Assembly (NCBI GenBank): GCA_013115135.1
Contig: JABANP010000426.1
Coordinates: 1-46,267, forward strand
Direction of reading: 5' to 3'
Source: Perkinsus olseni
Lineage: Eukaryota; Perkinsozoa; Perkinsida; Perkinsidae
Length of the DNA: 46,267 bases
In this document: positions 8,834-18,182 of the stretch, in pieces
Numbering within the stretch: position 1 is the stretch's first letter
Layout: each line of letters begins with the position of its first letter
Made by a program: the position numbers and the translations under genes
The notes under the pieces: generated by a model
Databases searched by the model: none
The model's input: the letters and a program-made list of their open reading frames with translations, nothing else
What the model was told of the DNA's origin: nothing

Positions 8834-10136
8834 ATGATGATCTCCCGAGTCGCCGTCAAGTACGCTCCCGTGGTCGCCACTCGAGCTGTTGCTGCTCGCT
8901 CCTTAGGTAAGTATCTTGGGTCGATCCTCGCGTTTCACGATGTTGCTTTGTGCTTTCAGGCCTGATGCGTATGTCGTCAGTGGCCTTTTCCAGTCCTGCA
9001 TGCGCCAAGTTGAACAAGTCCCTCGGATCTGAACTTCAACACGAAAAAGAATCGTAAGCTCTGCTCTGCACTCCCGTCGTTATTCGTCATTCTGCCTTCA
9101 TGTAGTGGTCCATTCTCTTTTGTTCTCTTCTTTCTTCGGTTTGCTTGACCCTATGATCCACGTTTTTCCGGTGATTGCGGTGGTCGCTCCGTAATGACTG
9201 GCTATGATTTGCTTCTCCACAACTTTTCGTTGATACCAAATTTTTCCCTTTTTTGCGTTCGTCCGTCACCATTTTTCGAAACTCGTCATCAACGCCATCA
9301 TCTATCTTTCTCTGCAGTTACGAGCAGCCCGCCATCTGCAAGCAGTTCTTGGCCGACCAGACTTGGAAGTTTCAAGAGGTCGAGGGAGACGTGAACATGA
9401 GTATCACCCGACAGCTCCCAGGAGAGAAGACCGCTGTCGTCGAGTGGCAGCTCACCAGCCCCTTCAACGACGCTGGCTTCGACGGCATGGAGGGTAGGTT
9501 GCTCAAGAGTTGATCAACGAATGATGATTATCGATTCTCAGGTGAAGATCCTCAGGGCGAGGAGAACATGGAGCCCGCTGAGGCAACTGATTTCACTGTG
9601 ACCGTCGAGAATAAGGCTGGCCAAGGATTGATCTTCTACTGCAGTAAGGCACTATAGCGGGTCGTCGCCTCTACCGTTATTGTTGTTTTGTCGATTTTTC
9701 CGAGAGTTTCTGATTGTTGGCGCTCTGACTTCTTTCTTACGCTCTTGGCTGGCCTGCTCGATGTGATCTAGGATGCGAATTCGTTTTCGAGCTTCGTCTA
9801 AGTTATGATATTCTTCCCAGGTACTGCTGCTGGTGAGGGTCATCGTTATGTCATCGGAAACTGCCGTGCCTTCACCTCGGTCGCCGAAAAGGAATCTGCG
9901 TCAAGCTACAACGGGCCTGAATTTGAGGATCTCGATGACAACATGCAGGAAGCGTTTGATGAGTATCTTGCTGAGGTCGGCCTGACTGACGCTGTGTGCG
10001 ACTTCATTGACGCCACGGCGCTTGATAAGGAACAGAGGGAGTACATGAGATGGCTCTCTCAGCTCAAGGCGGTAAGCTGTGTTTTTCGCGTGGAGTTTTG
10101 TTATTTGTGTGTTGGCAGGTTGTCGGTGGAAACTAG
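8834..10136 (+). CDS. MAM33: Mitochondrial p32/MAM33-family acidic matrix protein
   Basis: Six exons (8834-8906, 8960-9053, 9318-9493, 9542-9643, 9821-10071, 10119-10136) splice to a 237-residue protein in frame, stop TAG at 10134-10136. The N terminus (MMISRVAVKYAPVVATRAVA) is a typical mitochondrial presequence. The C-terminal half carries the family signature: YNGPEFEDLDDNMQEAF..., then EYLAEVGLTDAV and YMRWLSQLKAV, as in yeast Mam33 and human C1QBP. These proteins form doughnut-shaped acidic trimers in the mitochondrial matrix and act as chaperone-like factors for respiratory-chain and ribosome assembly; that role is inferred by family. Length fits the family. The first intron carries the 20-nt motif shared with 3687-3706. 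Confidence 0.93.
8911..8930 (+). repeat. Dispersed 20-nt motif (copy in MAM33 intron 1)
   Basis: GTATCTTGGGTCGATCCTCG lies four bases after the intron 1 donor. The identical 20-mer is at 3687-3706 on the same strand, but there in a minus-strand gene. A diverged relative lies in the minus-strand intron 7889-7957. Confidence 0.7.
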
Positions 10137-10770
10137 GTTAATTGCAACGTATGATCGTTAGAGTGTTTCTGAGACTGGTATAGGTTTATTTCAGCTGAGT
10201 CCTTACGAGTTGGGTTGATAGTTAATCAATAATTTCGGGGTTGTACTTGTGATTATGGTGCCTAATTTTGCACTGACTCAGTGCTGTTCGTGGGAAACTG
10301 TCCAAGTTGGGTGGATTATTGTTTGTCTTGGGTGCACGGAATTGATCTCGAACATATCATTATCTTCGTGTCTTGGTGACACACAGTCGGATCTCGCCAG
10401 CAACACGGGGTGAGGCCGGACGGAGTCTGGATTCGGGCTGGCGTAGAGGTCGGGATGAACCTCAGTGACGGCGCTATCATTGTGAAGTTTTGGCCAGATC
10501 CTATTCTGACCCAAGCCTCGCGGATGGGAAGCCTAGTGACGTAAGTATTGCGGAGACCATGGCCTGTCGGGTCGTAACCACCACTGGGCGTCACAAGGTC
10601 ACCGGCAGGAGAGCTTTCAGATTCTTACGATGCCTCTTGCGGGAGACATTTGCGTGAGGAATTTTCAGGAGTTTAGGTTTTAAGCGGATAGGTACAGTTT
10701 TTAGATCGTCCCAGGCCTCGGAGGCTTTTAATTAGGTAGCATCTTGATAGTGCGTGTAGGGTATATATTC
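10137..10770. other. Intergenic stretch before tRNA-Pro
   Basis: Follows the MAM33 stop. Only short shadow frames; the minus-strand frames at 10278-10594 show no domain. Presumably the MAM33 3' region and the tRNA 5' flank. Confidence 0.4.
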
Positions 10771-10842
10771 GGCTGTGTGGTCTAGTGGTATGATTCTCGC
10801 TTAGGGTGCGAGAGGTCCCGAGTTCAATTCTCGGCACAGCCC
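10771..10842 (+). tRNA. tRNA-Pro (anticodon AGG)
   Basis: 72 nt, intron-less. The acceptor stem GGCTGTG pairs with CACAGCC, and discriminator C follows. The A box (TGGTCTAGTGGTA) and B box (AGTTCAATTCT) are present. The anticodon stem TCTCGC/GCGAGA closes a TTAGGGT loop, giving AGG (read as IGG after A34 editing). CCA is not encoded, as in eukaryotes. Confidence 0.95.
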
Positions 10843-11083
10843 TCTCCCGCTTGTTGTTCTTCCAGATATAGTTGCTTGTATAGCATTTACTCACATAACG
10901 AGTGGAAGTAGAACATTGTGGTGTAGGAGAAGGTTCAAGATGAAATTCATCTGATGAATATCGGACCGTTGTCGTCGCTGATTGTTGGTAGCATGAGGCT
11001 GCATATGGTGAGGTATGGCAGGGGCAGTCGGTCATGATTATTTTCCATCTGGCAGCGCTACTATTACTGCGTTACGCCTATTC

Positions 11084-11155
11084 GGCTGTGTGGTCTAGTG
11101 GTATGATTCTCGCTTAGGGTGCGAGAGGTCCCGAGTTCAATTCTCGGCACAGCCC
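11084..11155 (+). tRNA. tRNA-Pro (anticodon AGG), second identical copy
   Basis: Identical in all 72 positions to the copy at 10771, 313 bp upstream and in the same orientation. The preceding four bases (ATTC) are also shared, but the spacer otherwise differs, so the duplication is either old or tRNA-limited. Confidence 0.95.
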
Positions 11156-11293
11156 CTGTTGGATATGTTTCCTTCCCTTCCCTTCAAATCCCTAATACAG
11201 TACGTAATGTCATCGTTACGCCTTGAACAATAACAACGACCACCTGCAAGAGCTGCCGGCTCCACGTCACTCCCATCCAAGTCTTGGATTCTT

Positions 11294-11320
11294 GGCGATT
11301 CTTGGATTCCAAGAATCGCC
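11294..11320. other. Perfect 12-bp hairpin
   Basis: GGCGATTCTTGG - ATT - CCAAGAATCGCC: 12 perfectly paired bases and a three-base loop, 139 bp after the second tRNA-Pro. A partial direct repeat (CTTGGATTCTTGG) overlaps its left arm. No T-run follows, so it does not look like a Pol III or intrinsic terminator. Confidence 0.7.
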
Positions 11321-11985
11321 TCGTTAATAGGCCCTAATCCAGTCGGCTTTCACCGCCTGGAAGGGGAAAGGTAGGTCAATGAGAAGAGGGTGGTTCAAGG
11401 CAGGCTGCTTTCGATAGAAGAAAATCGGTGGGTAGGGTGTAGAACATCCGTTCACATAGAATCCCAATTCGAGGTATCGATTATCTACCATGATCGCCCT
11501 TCATCAAGTCGAATTATAATCGAAGATTCCTCCCGACAAGGATCGAATACTCATGAGACGGAATCTGGCAGTGTCCTAGATATAAGGTAAGGGATGGCGA
11601 TAGATATGCTCGACATTGCTGGCTTCACCAATAGAGTACGACCGAGAGCTGATACCGCCGAGAGGTAGGTCTTTTTTGAGACTACACAATCACACGTACT
11701 TCGACGTGTGATCCAGGATGACGATGCAGCAGCTGATTGGCGTCCTGACGATCTCTGGTGGACCGGTGACCGAATCGTTAGGGTTTGCTCTTCGAGTATA
11801 TGCTCTTCGAGTCCGCAATGATTAGCAAGCCATCTGGTCGTTGCGAAGGATTTCCGTCAGCACTTTCAACACGGAAGATCATTTTCTCATAGTCGAACAC
11901 GCACAAACATGGCGATACATATGGGATAGGGGATGGCGATAAATAGATAAGCGAGCCCAGTAGAATTGAGATCAGCAGTATTCCT
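11321..11985. other. Intergenic stretch, no gene recognised
   Basis: Short frames only. The phrase GGGATGGCGATA(A)ATA occurs twice (about 11591 and 11927), too short to call a repeat family. Possible 3' flank of the minus-strand gene ending at 11986. Confidence 0.35.
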
Positions 11986-12861
11986 TCAATCACTGGATAT
12001 CACACGCGCATTTTTCATGTCGCCCACGATATCCCTCATTTTGTGGGCATTCTTCCCGTAAAACTGGGGTATCCAAGATTCCGGTTTCCTGTTCTTATAT
12101 CCGGACGGAGGATTATTGAGAATAGCCTCCGCCATGGCGAGACAGTTCCTCTTCGATAGCTGGTGTCGTTTCAGGTCCCAATCTAGGTTTTGCTTGAGAA
12201 CCTCCTTAGCTTCTGGCGGAAGATGTGTCAAGGGCAATAAACCAGCCTCCTCCAGCAGCTCCCATCCCCCTTGGACTCCTCTAGCAACTATCTTTTCACC
12301 ACGGAATCGTCGTCCTACTGAGCCGTAGAACCCCCCGCTGTGATGTTCTTTAACGCTAAAAAGTGAGGAGGCATTGGTCATCACCAATCACTGGTGATGG
12401 ATTATCGCTGATAATCATTTGCACGGTTTTCCACAGCCCATTAGGAAACTTACAACTCATATTCTTTTCCATCTTCATCTTCGAATGTAGTCTCCACAAC
12501 CTCTGCGTTTTTATCGAGGGCGAAGCGGAAAGCCGGAGACTTGCCGAGAAATCTACCCATCAGAATGAAACAGCCCGTATGGCCTTCGAATACGAATATC
12601 TGCAAAGACGAAACTAATGATGTAGTCATCATCGCAGTCATCAATTCTATCAGCTCCTATGAGGACAGTTTCTGTAGAGCTGCGCCTAGCTCTCTCAACA
12701 CAGAATTGAATTCTTACGTCTTGGTCCATGAAAGCTTTCTCCCATTCGGTGACATTCGACCTCGGGGTTGGGAAGATCTTATTGGAGGTGCTACGTAGGG
12801 CTGCGGCCTCCGCAAGAGTGGCCGAGAGGAGACCTATCAGGCTGTAGTGGATGACCGCCAT
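11986..12861 (-). CDS. Secreted protein of unknown family, three exons
   Basis: Exons 12718-12861, 12454-12599 and 11986-12355 join in frame to 219 residues. The first exon begins MAVIHYSLIGLLSATLAEAA, a signal peptide. The second exon contains IFVFEGHTGCFILMGRFLG and an acidic TTFEDEDGKEYE patch. The third holds a basic, helical region (LKQNLDWDLKRHQLSKRN) and a Pro/Trp-containing end. No known domain is recognised and there are few cysteines. The middle block looks like beta strands. Introns are 118 nt (12600-12717) and 98 nt (12356-12453); the second is almost filled by two perfect hairpins. Probably an exported lineage-specific protein. Confidence 0.7.
12379..12416. other. Two adjacent perfect hairpins in one intron
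   Basis: CATCACCA-ATCAC-TGGTGATG (12379-12399) is followed directly by GATTATC-GCT-GATAATC (12400-12416). Both lie inside the 98-nt intron 12356-12453 of the secreted-protein gene. Confidence 0.75.
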
Positions 12862-13155
12862 GATTACGCAAGTATGAGGAAGCGCTGGACGCGAGATGGG
12901 AGGATTGCGACACTACTGCGAGCCTGTTCTCATGCTCTGCTCTGCTCTGCTACTGACTCCTCCGGGAACAGCAAAACCGCTATCAAAGGGGTTGGAAACG
13001 ATTTTTCGAGCTACTCGAAAGAGCGCGCCTGGCGTCTCCTTGCAAGGAGTGAGCGCCCTTGTGATCGATGACGTCGATCCGATGTGCTGTGGTTGTGTAT
13101 GTGCGAGGTTAATCAAGCAAGTCCGAATCGAACAGATCTGGGCGCAGCGACGATT

Positions 13156-13506
13156 TGTGATGGCAGTCACTCCCTTGGTGTATTGCGCGCACGCCAGGGC
13201 CAGTTCTACCATTACTATAATTATCAGACTGAGTCTCTATAGTCTCTTTCCGTCTACTCATTCGAGGCCAGTATCCTTATTGTGCTTCGTTGTCCCCTTT
13301 AGGCCAGCACGCATGCGCATAGCGTGAGGCGCCTTGCGTGGCTGAGGCCAGATAGACAGATCGTCTAGGAAGAGTAGCCCTTCTCTCTTCTCTTCTGTGG
13401 TATCGTACCACTTGGGTATTCTGGTGGCATTGGTTTGGCTCAACCCTGGACTATTATCTGTTAACGTATGTCGGATAACAAGCGTTGTTGTGTTGAAACC
13501 CTCACA
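13156..13506 (+). mobile_element. Candidate 5' LTR of a retrotransposon
   Basis: The right edge is well placed: ...CCCTCACA ends two bases before the primer-binding site at 13509. The left edge is a guess from the partly complementary TGTGATGG at 13156, giving about 350 bp. No second LTR copy was found downstream, so the boundaries cannot be confirmed. Confidence 0.4.
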
Positions 13507-13508
13507 AT

Positions 13509-13522
13509 TGGTAGCAGCTCCT
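13509..13522 (+). promoter_or_regulatory. Primer-binding site, initiator-tRNA type
   Basis: TGGTAGCAGCTCC matches the start of the usual sequence complementary to the 3' end of initiator tRNA-Met (TGGTA-x-CAGAGC) used by many Ty3/gypsy elements. It lies two bases after the LTR end and 42 bases before the first gag-region ATG. Confidence 0.6.
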
Positions 13523-13550
13523 TGTTCTGACACCAAGCACAACAACGAAT

Positions 13551-14677
13551 ATGAGTTCTGGATCGGCTAGATCACCGATTGATGTTGACGTTGCCGCTAA
13601 TGAAGCGACAGAACGGGGTCAAGCGTGGGGACCCCACGGTGGGGTCTTACTGACGAGCAGATGGCACAACTCACCGACATGGCCAGAACCGCAGCACAGC
13701 AGTACAACGAACTCCTTGAGGAGGTCGCGGCCAGTCGGGCGGCCAGTTCCACGGCACCTGCCACGCACGACACGACCCCATCAAGACAGAATGATCCCGC
13801 AAGAGTGAGGAGCTCTGTGAACGTCCAGATTACTAATCGTATGCCTGCTGGGTATGATGGGACTACTGATTTTCGCGTATGGTTGAAACGCTATGAGGCG
13901 GCGGCCGAGGCGGCTCGCTGGCCTAACGAAGTCCGTGCAGCTACTCTTGGATTGTACCTGGAGGATGATTATTTCGACTCCTGGGAGACCTTGGCTACCA
14001 AGGAGGATTGGGCCAGTGATAAGGAGATGCTCCTCGGGCTGTTCGCGCGTTGGCAACCGGACGAGATTTTGAAGGCGTTCCATGGATTATCCTGGGATGG
14101 TCGCCAACCCTTTTCGGCGTTCGAGGCCAGATTAAGTAGGTATATGAAGGATTATAATAGAGCCCTTCCAGATACGAGCAAGTTACCTAAGGAGGTTATG
14201 GATCGACAGATATTTGATCGTTGCGTGGAAGCTGCGCCTTTGGCGGCGCAACCAGAGCTTAGGAAAAGATCGCCACGGACTATCAAGGATATCTGTGATA
14301 TCGTGGATGACTACAAGGCTTCGGCACAGGCCAGCAAGGCAGTGGCTGCAGGCTTGCCCAATGACAAGACGGGCCCGGAGAAGCCTGTACCGACGCAAGC
14401 CGAGTTTGAGGCTATGATGACTAGGTCCCTCCGAGAGATATTTCAGCCTGTGACGGAAGGACTTGGCCAGGTCTTGCAGACTGTGAAGAAGCAGCAGGGT
14501 CAGCAAGGACAGGGTCGTCCGCAAGGATTGAGGAAGTGTGGCATATGTGAGGGTACACACTTGACCCACCTGTGCACTAAGAAGAAGCATGAGAAGGGTT
14601 GCTTCATTTGTGGGAAGGAAGGACACATGGCTAGGAGGTGTCCTCAGAGGGCCCGCAAGGGCCAGGGAAACGAGTAG
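13551..14677 (+). CDS. LTR-retrotransposon Gag with zinc knuckle
   Basis: The main frame 13625-14677 encodes about 350 residues: a helical capsid-like part with FRVWLKRYEAAAEAARW...LGLYLEDDYFDSWETL and LPKEVMDRQIFDRCVEAAP, a Gln/Gly-rich linker, then a degenerate CGICEGTHLTHLC and a canonical CFICGKEGHMARRC (CX2CX4HX4C) knuckle that binds element RNA. An ATG at 13551 opens another frame (MSSGSARSPIDVDVAANEAT) that looks like the true N terminus. It runs out of phase around 13640, inside a perfect inverted repeat, suggesting a one-base indel or recoding. No protease or reverse transcriptase follows: a hAT element begins 84 bp after the stop. Likely a truncated or gag-only element. Confidence 0.85.
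13630..13646. other. GC-rich inverted repeat at the gag frame change
   Basis: GACCCCAC-G-GTGGGGTC, with a second arm GTGGGG at 13625 that can pair alternatively with CCCCAC. It coincides with the point where the upstream and main gag frames exchange. Confidence 0.6.
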
Positions 14678-14761
14678 GGCGGCCGCCTGGCCAGCGACCG
14701 CCGGCTACCGGCTGTAACATTTCTGCGACAGTTTCGCCTGTAATTGATTTTCTGACCCGTA

Positions 14762-14773
14762 CAGGGATCAATC
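14762..14773 (+). repeat. hAT left terminal inverted repeat
   Basis: CAGGGATCAATC; perfect inverse complement of 17865-17876. Confidence 0.85.
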
Positions 14774-14990
14774 TAGCCATCCGAAGGCTTACGCCCTCGG
14801 ATGACAGAGGAGTAGCGCCATACTCCTCGACGCACAGTGGATTCTGTTGCCCGTTCTTGCAACTTGCAGGAAAGAAGCCGCTCAGCCAACGCCGTTGACA
14901 TGCGTTGAGTTCAGCCGCTGGAGTCCAGCGTAAATCCTCGCGAAAATGCCTATCCTTGTTTAGTTGATCTGCTTAGTGTAGTCCACCAAT

Positions 14991-17608
14991 ATGGTCCTAG
15001 ACGCCTTTGCTTTGATGATGAAACGCATTCCAGTTGCGAGCGGGAAGGATTCAGAAACGCAAGCCTCTCCGGTGGAGTTTGACGTTGCCGAGGGCGCCAA
15101 AACAGGGCCACTCCCTGCCGGGCAGGCACCCGGTGGGTCGACTGCGAGCATGCCTGGTCCGCAGGCAAGGGATGCTTCAGACTCTGCAACCGAGAGTGTG
15201 ACGGTCGAAGAGCCGTGCCAGAGCTGTGTATCAACCCACGTCAAGAGCATTCTCCGTGAAGACTATCCCTTTCTTGTGAGCATCGGATCCACCAAGCCGG
15301 CTGAGTCTAATCAGGGTGTAACGCTGTACATGTGTAAATACTGCTCGGGTTCGCCAACTCTCTTGGGCAAGTTGGGAGATAAACAAGAATGGCTGACTAA
15401 CAAAGCTGTGCCATCAAATCAAGATATCAGGCGCAAATGTGAGGCGCATGTGAAGAAAGAGAGTCACCGAGCTTTGGCGGGAGGTTCAACCATCAAGCAC
15501 GTCTTTAGTGCAGTAACAGCTGGGCAGAGGCGATCAAACGAAGCATCTATAAAACAAATGATGAGGATTGTCCTATGGATGGTAAACAACGAAGTTCCTC
15601 AGAGCAAGTTTGAGAGTCTGCTCTCGCTGGTATCGCTGCATGACCCCGGGCTGAAAACCTGGTGCCTCCTTCGCGACAAGAATTCCAGTTATCGGTCAGC
15701 GGTGAGCGTCAACGATTTCATCGCCGCTCTCGCAGCGGCCATGCGCGCTGAAGCTTGGGCGCGTATAAAGCGTGCTATTGATCGCTTACCATCGTACTGC
15801 ATCCTCGTAGATGAATCCAGCTATACTCTTACGTCACACATTTGCATATACGTAAGGTAGGGAGGCTGGGATTGCTACTAGCAACTTGCTAGGTTGAACT
15901 ACTCACAGATATGTGAAGGAGAACGGAAACGTTGCCGAGGAGCTCTTGGACACATCACCCATTGCTAGCACTGATGGAGAATCAATAGCCGCCAGTGTTA
16001 AGTCTGCACTCGTCGCTGCGGGAGATCCCTTTTTCGGGGATGCGGGTGTTTGGAGGTAGGAAACTATGCTACTGTATCGCAGGTTAAACGCAACGTACAC
16101 CGAGAGTCGAAATCTGAAACCCACTCGTGCTGTAGGAGATGGCGCCTCTGCTGTCAGCAAGACGGCGCTGGAATGCATTAGAAGAGATATCAACCCCTAT
16201 GCGGAGTGGAGTCATTGTCGGTAAGAGTCGGCTCCTGTTTTACTTTGGCTTCATAACACCTTATGACTACCCGGATGTCTTAACCGTGCATGATCTGAGT
16301 ATTTCTAGGGCCCATCGCCTAGCTCTGAGTGCAAAGAAAATAGCCGAAGCCCACCCTGCCGTGAGTGAGACGTTGGATCTCGTAAAAGAAGCCCACCACA
16401 TCTTTGGCCGCTCAAACAAAAAGGCTTCGGCCTTACGAGCAATATGTGAAGAGGACCAGGAAAACACAGGTGCGAAGAATTGGAGTGCGCTTTCCAGTGA
16501 TACATAATCCTCACACTGCATCCTCAGGCAACTCCTCAAGTGTGCCACGACACGTTGGCTCTCCGGCGGGCAAGCCACGTCTCGGCTGCTTGAGCAAATC
16601 GGCCCCGTAGTAGCAGCTCTCCGCGAGATATCTCAAGATAGGTCATATCCTGCCGACGACCGTAATAGGTGTGGTTCGCTCTTGGCCAAGTTGCTAGACA
16701 GACGCAGAGTAGAGATAATGATCGGCCTAAATATAGTCCTTGGCATCTGCAATAAGCTATCCACCGTCTTCCAGAGTAGCTCTCATGATATAACGTACGC
16801 TGTACAGAAAACCACGGACGCCCTAGGTGAGCTATCCAACCTCGCGGATACGTCCCACCTGAAGGAGAGGCTGTCCCGGGTACTCGGTCGGTACGAGAAC
16901 AAGTTGCTGGAGCATGACTTGTGCTTGGAGGATGCTCCCATTCCTCGCAGGGCCAGCAGCAAGTCACACCAGAGCGGCCTGGAGGTTCTTTCATCGTATA
17001 TAACCGCTCTGGAAGTGGATCTCCGTGAAAGGTTCAAAAGCGACGCTTTGACAGTCCGTCAAATAAACCATTTTGGATGCGAGGTCTGGAGGCGTCAGGG
17101 CCTCATAGTCGCAGAACGCCTTGGACTACCGAAGGATGATATGGAGTTCGAATTAAGATGTGTTGCTAAACATCTTAAGTGGTCCGGCTTCGATAGTCCT
17201 GACGTTGCCACTGACAGAGAGAGTACCGTGAAGTTCTTGCAGGCCTTCGTCAAGTCTGATGCTAGCTTGGACCAACTGAGCCTTCATGGGGCCATAGCGG
17301 GTTCCATCCTGGTCAATCCGCTTTCAACCGCGAGCTGTGAGAGGGCTTTTTCCACCTACACTCGCGTGTCGTCCCGTTTACGAAAGCGACTCGATAACTC
17401 TAGATTATCAAGCCTTGTGGAACTGTCTGTGAGAAGTCCAGCCTTTCCAAAGATCGACCTCATGCGAGGCGAGAGTGGGGCAGATAGAGTGTCGGAGGTC
17501 GACCGTGTTGTTGACCTGGCTTTCCGGCAGTGGTGCGGAGGGGACTCTAGCTGTAATGAAGCTGACGCAGGTACGGCGAAGAAGAGAAGGAGGATAAGTA
17601 TGTGCTAA
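14991..17608 (+). CDS. hAT transposase, intron-containing, probably decaying
   Basis: The N-terminal block (14991-15860) has a Cys-x2-Cys (MCKYCSGSP) with later His and Cys, BED-finger-like, and ends in the catalytic-core phrases CILVDESS and ICIYVR. Splices then join YVKENGNVAEELL, VGDGASAVS and SHC-R-AHRLALSAKK, the usual order of the RNase-H-like core (GTDGAS...HC..H.LAL). Next come TTRWLSGGQA-type sequence and the long frame 16682-17608, with SSSHDITYAV and the C-terminal dimerisation motif LSTASCERAFSTYTRVSSRL. Introns are short (for example 15860-15908 and about 16221-16309). I could not keep frame around 16470-16530, so one frameshift or a missed intron is possible. Activity is doubtful. 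Confidence 0.85.
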
Positions 17609-17864
17609 CTTGGGTTATAATTAGTTCCAGATTGGAGCTTTCAGTTGCAATACATCGATACGCATGATGAAGGACCTTTTCTGCTTCCCCACTCGAGAGT
17701 GTCGCGTTCACTATTCACGATTCAGTACCGCGGAACTGATGCTACGCAACACTCAATGCGCCAGAGGCGTATTTCCCAGGGAGTGCGGGCATGATTGGTC
17801 CCATACGCCTGAACCCCTCAGCGGGCTCTGCGAAATACGCCTAAGGCGTAGATTTGTACGCCTG

Positions 17865-17876
17865 GATTGATCCCTG
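17865..17876 (-). repeat. hAT right terminal inverted repeat
   Basis: GATTGATCCCTG on the plus strand; pairs with 14762-14773. Confidence 0.85.
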
Positions 17877-17882
17877 GGCGGT

Positions 17883-18045
17883 ACTATGGTGACACCATGG
17901 CAGTACTCTGGTGATACTATGGTGACACTATGGCGACACTATGGTGACACTATGGTGACACTATGGCGACACTATGGTGACACTATGGTGACACTATGGC
18001 GACACCATGGCAGTACTATGGTGATACTATGGCGATATTCAAGCG
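17883..18045. repeat. 11-bp minisatellite
   Basis: About 14 units of ACTATGGTGAC and variants (TGGCGAC, TGGTGATACT, ACCATGGCAGT). The array starts within 10 bp of the hAT right end. Because 33 nt equal three units, it produces an artificial 11-residue repeat in translation. Not a gene. Confidence 0.9.
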
Positions 18046-18182
18046 AGTCGATGACGAGTTCACTACAGTCCAGTTTCGTCTGTTCGAGATGGCGAACACG
18101 TTAGCGCGTTTGTCCACAGAGCACGCCAGCTCATGAGTAGTACTCGACCATTTCGGACGCCACACAACGGCCGTGTGGTCGT

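Larger units (their letters stand above)
14762..17876 (+). mobile_element. hAT-superfamily DNA transposon, 3.1 kb
   Basis: The left end CAGGGATCAATC and right end GATTGATCCCTG are perfect 12-bp inverted repeats of hAT type (CAGG start). Between them lies a transposase with hAT hallmarks. Right subterminal sequence contains repeated ACGCC/GGCGT inverted motifs (for example TACGCCTAAGGCGTA). The expected 8-bp target duplications are not identical (ACCCGTAC left, GGCGGTAC right; 5 of 8 match), suggesting an old insertion. Confidence 0.85.

Noticed and set aside
11591..11940. Repeated phrase GGGATGGCGATA about 340 bp apart
   Set aside because: Too short and without further flanking similarity to support a repeat.
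13781..14626. Long minus-strand frames opposite gag
   Set aside because: They are codon shadows of the gag frame; no domain or start context.
14754..17884. Perfect 8-bp target duplication for the hAT
   Set aside because: The best pairing matches only 5 of 8 bases, so I do not claim an intact duplication.
17886..18104. Open frame of repeated MVTLWRHYGDT units
   Set aside because: Purely a translation of the 11-bp minisatellite, whose 33-nt triple unit keeps any frame open.
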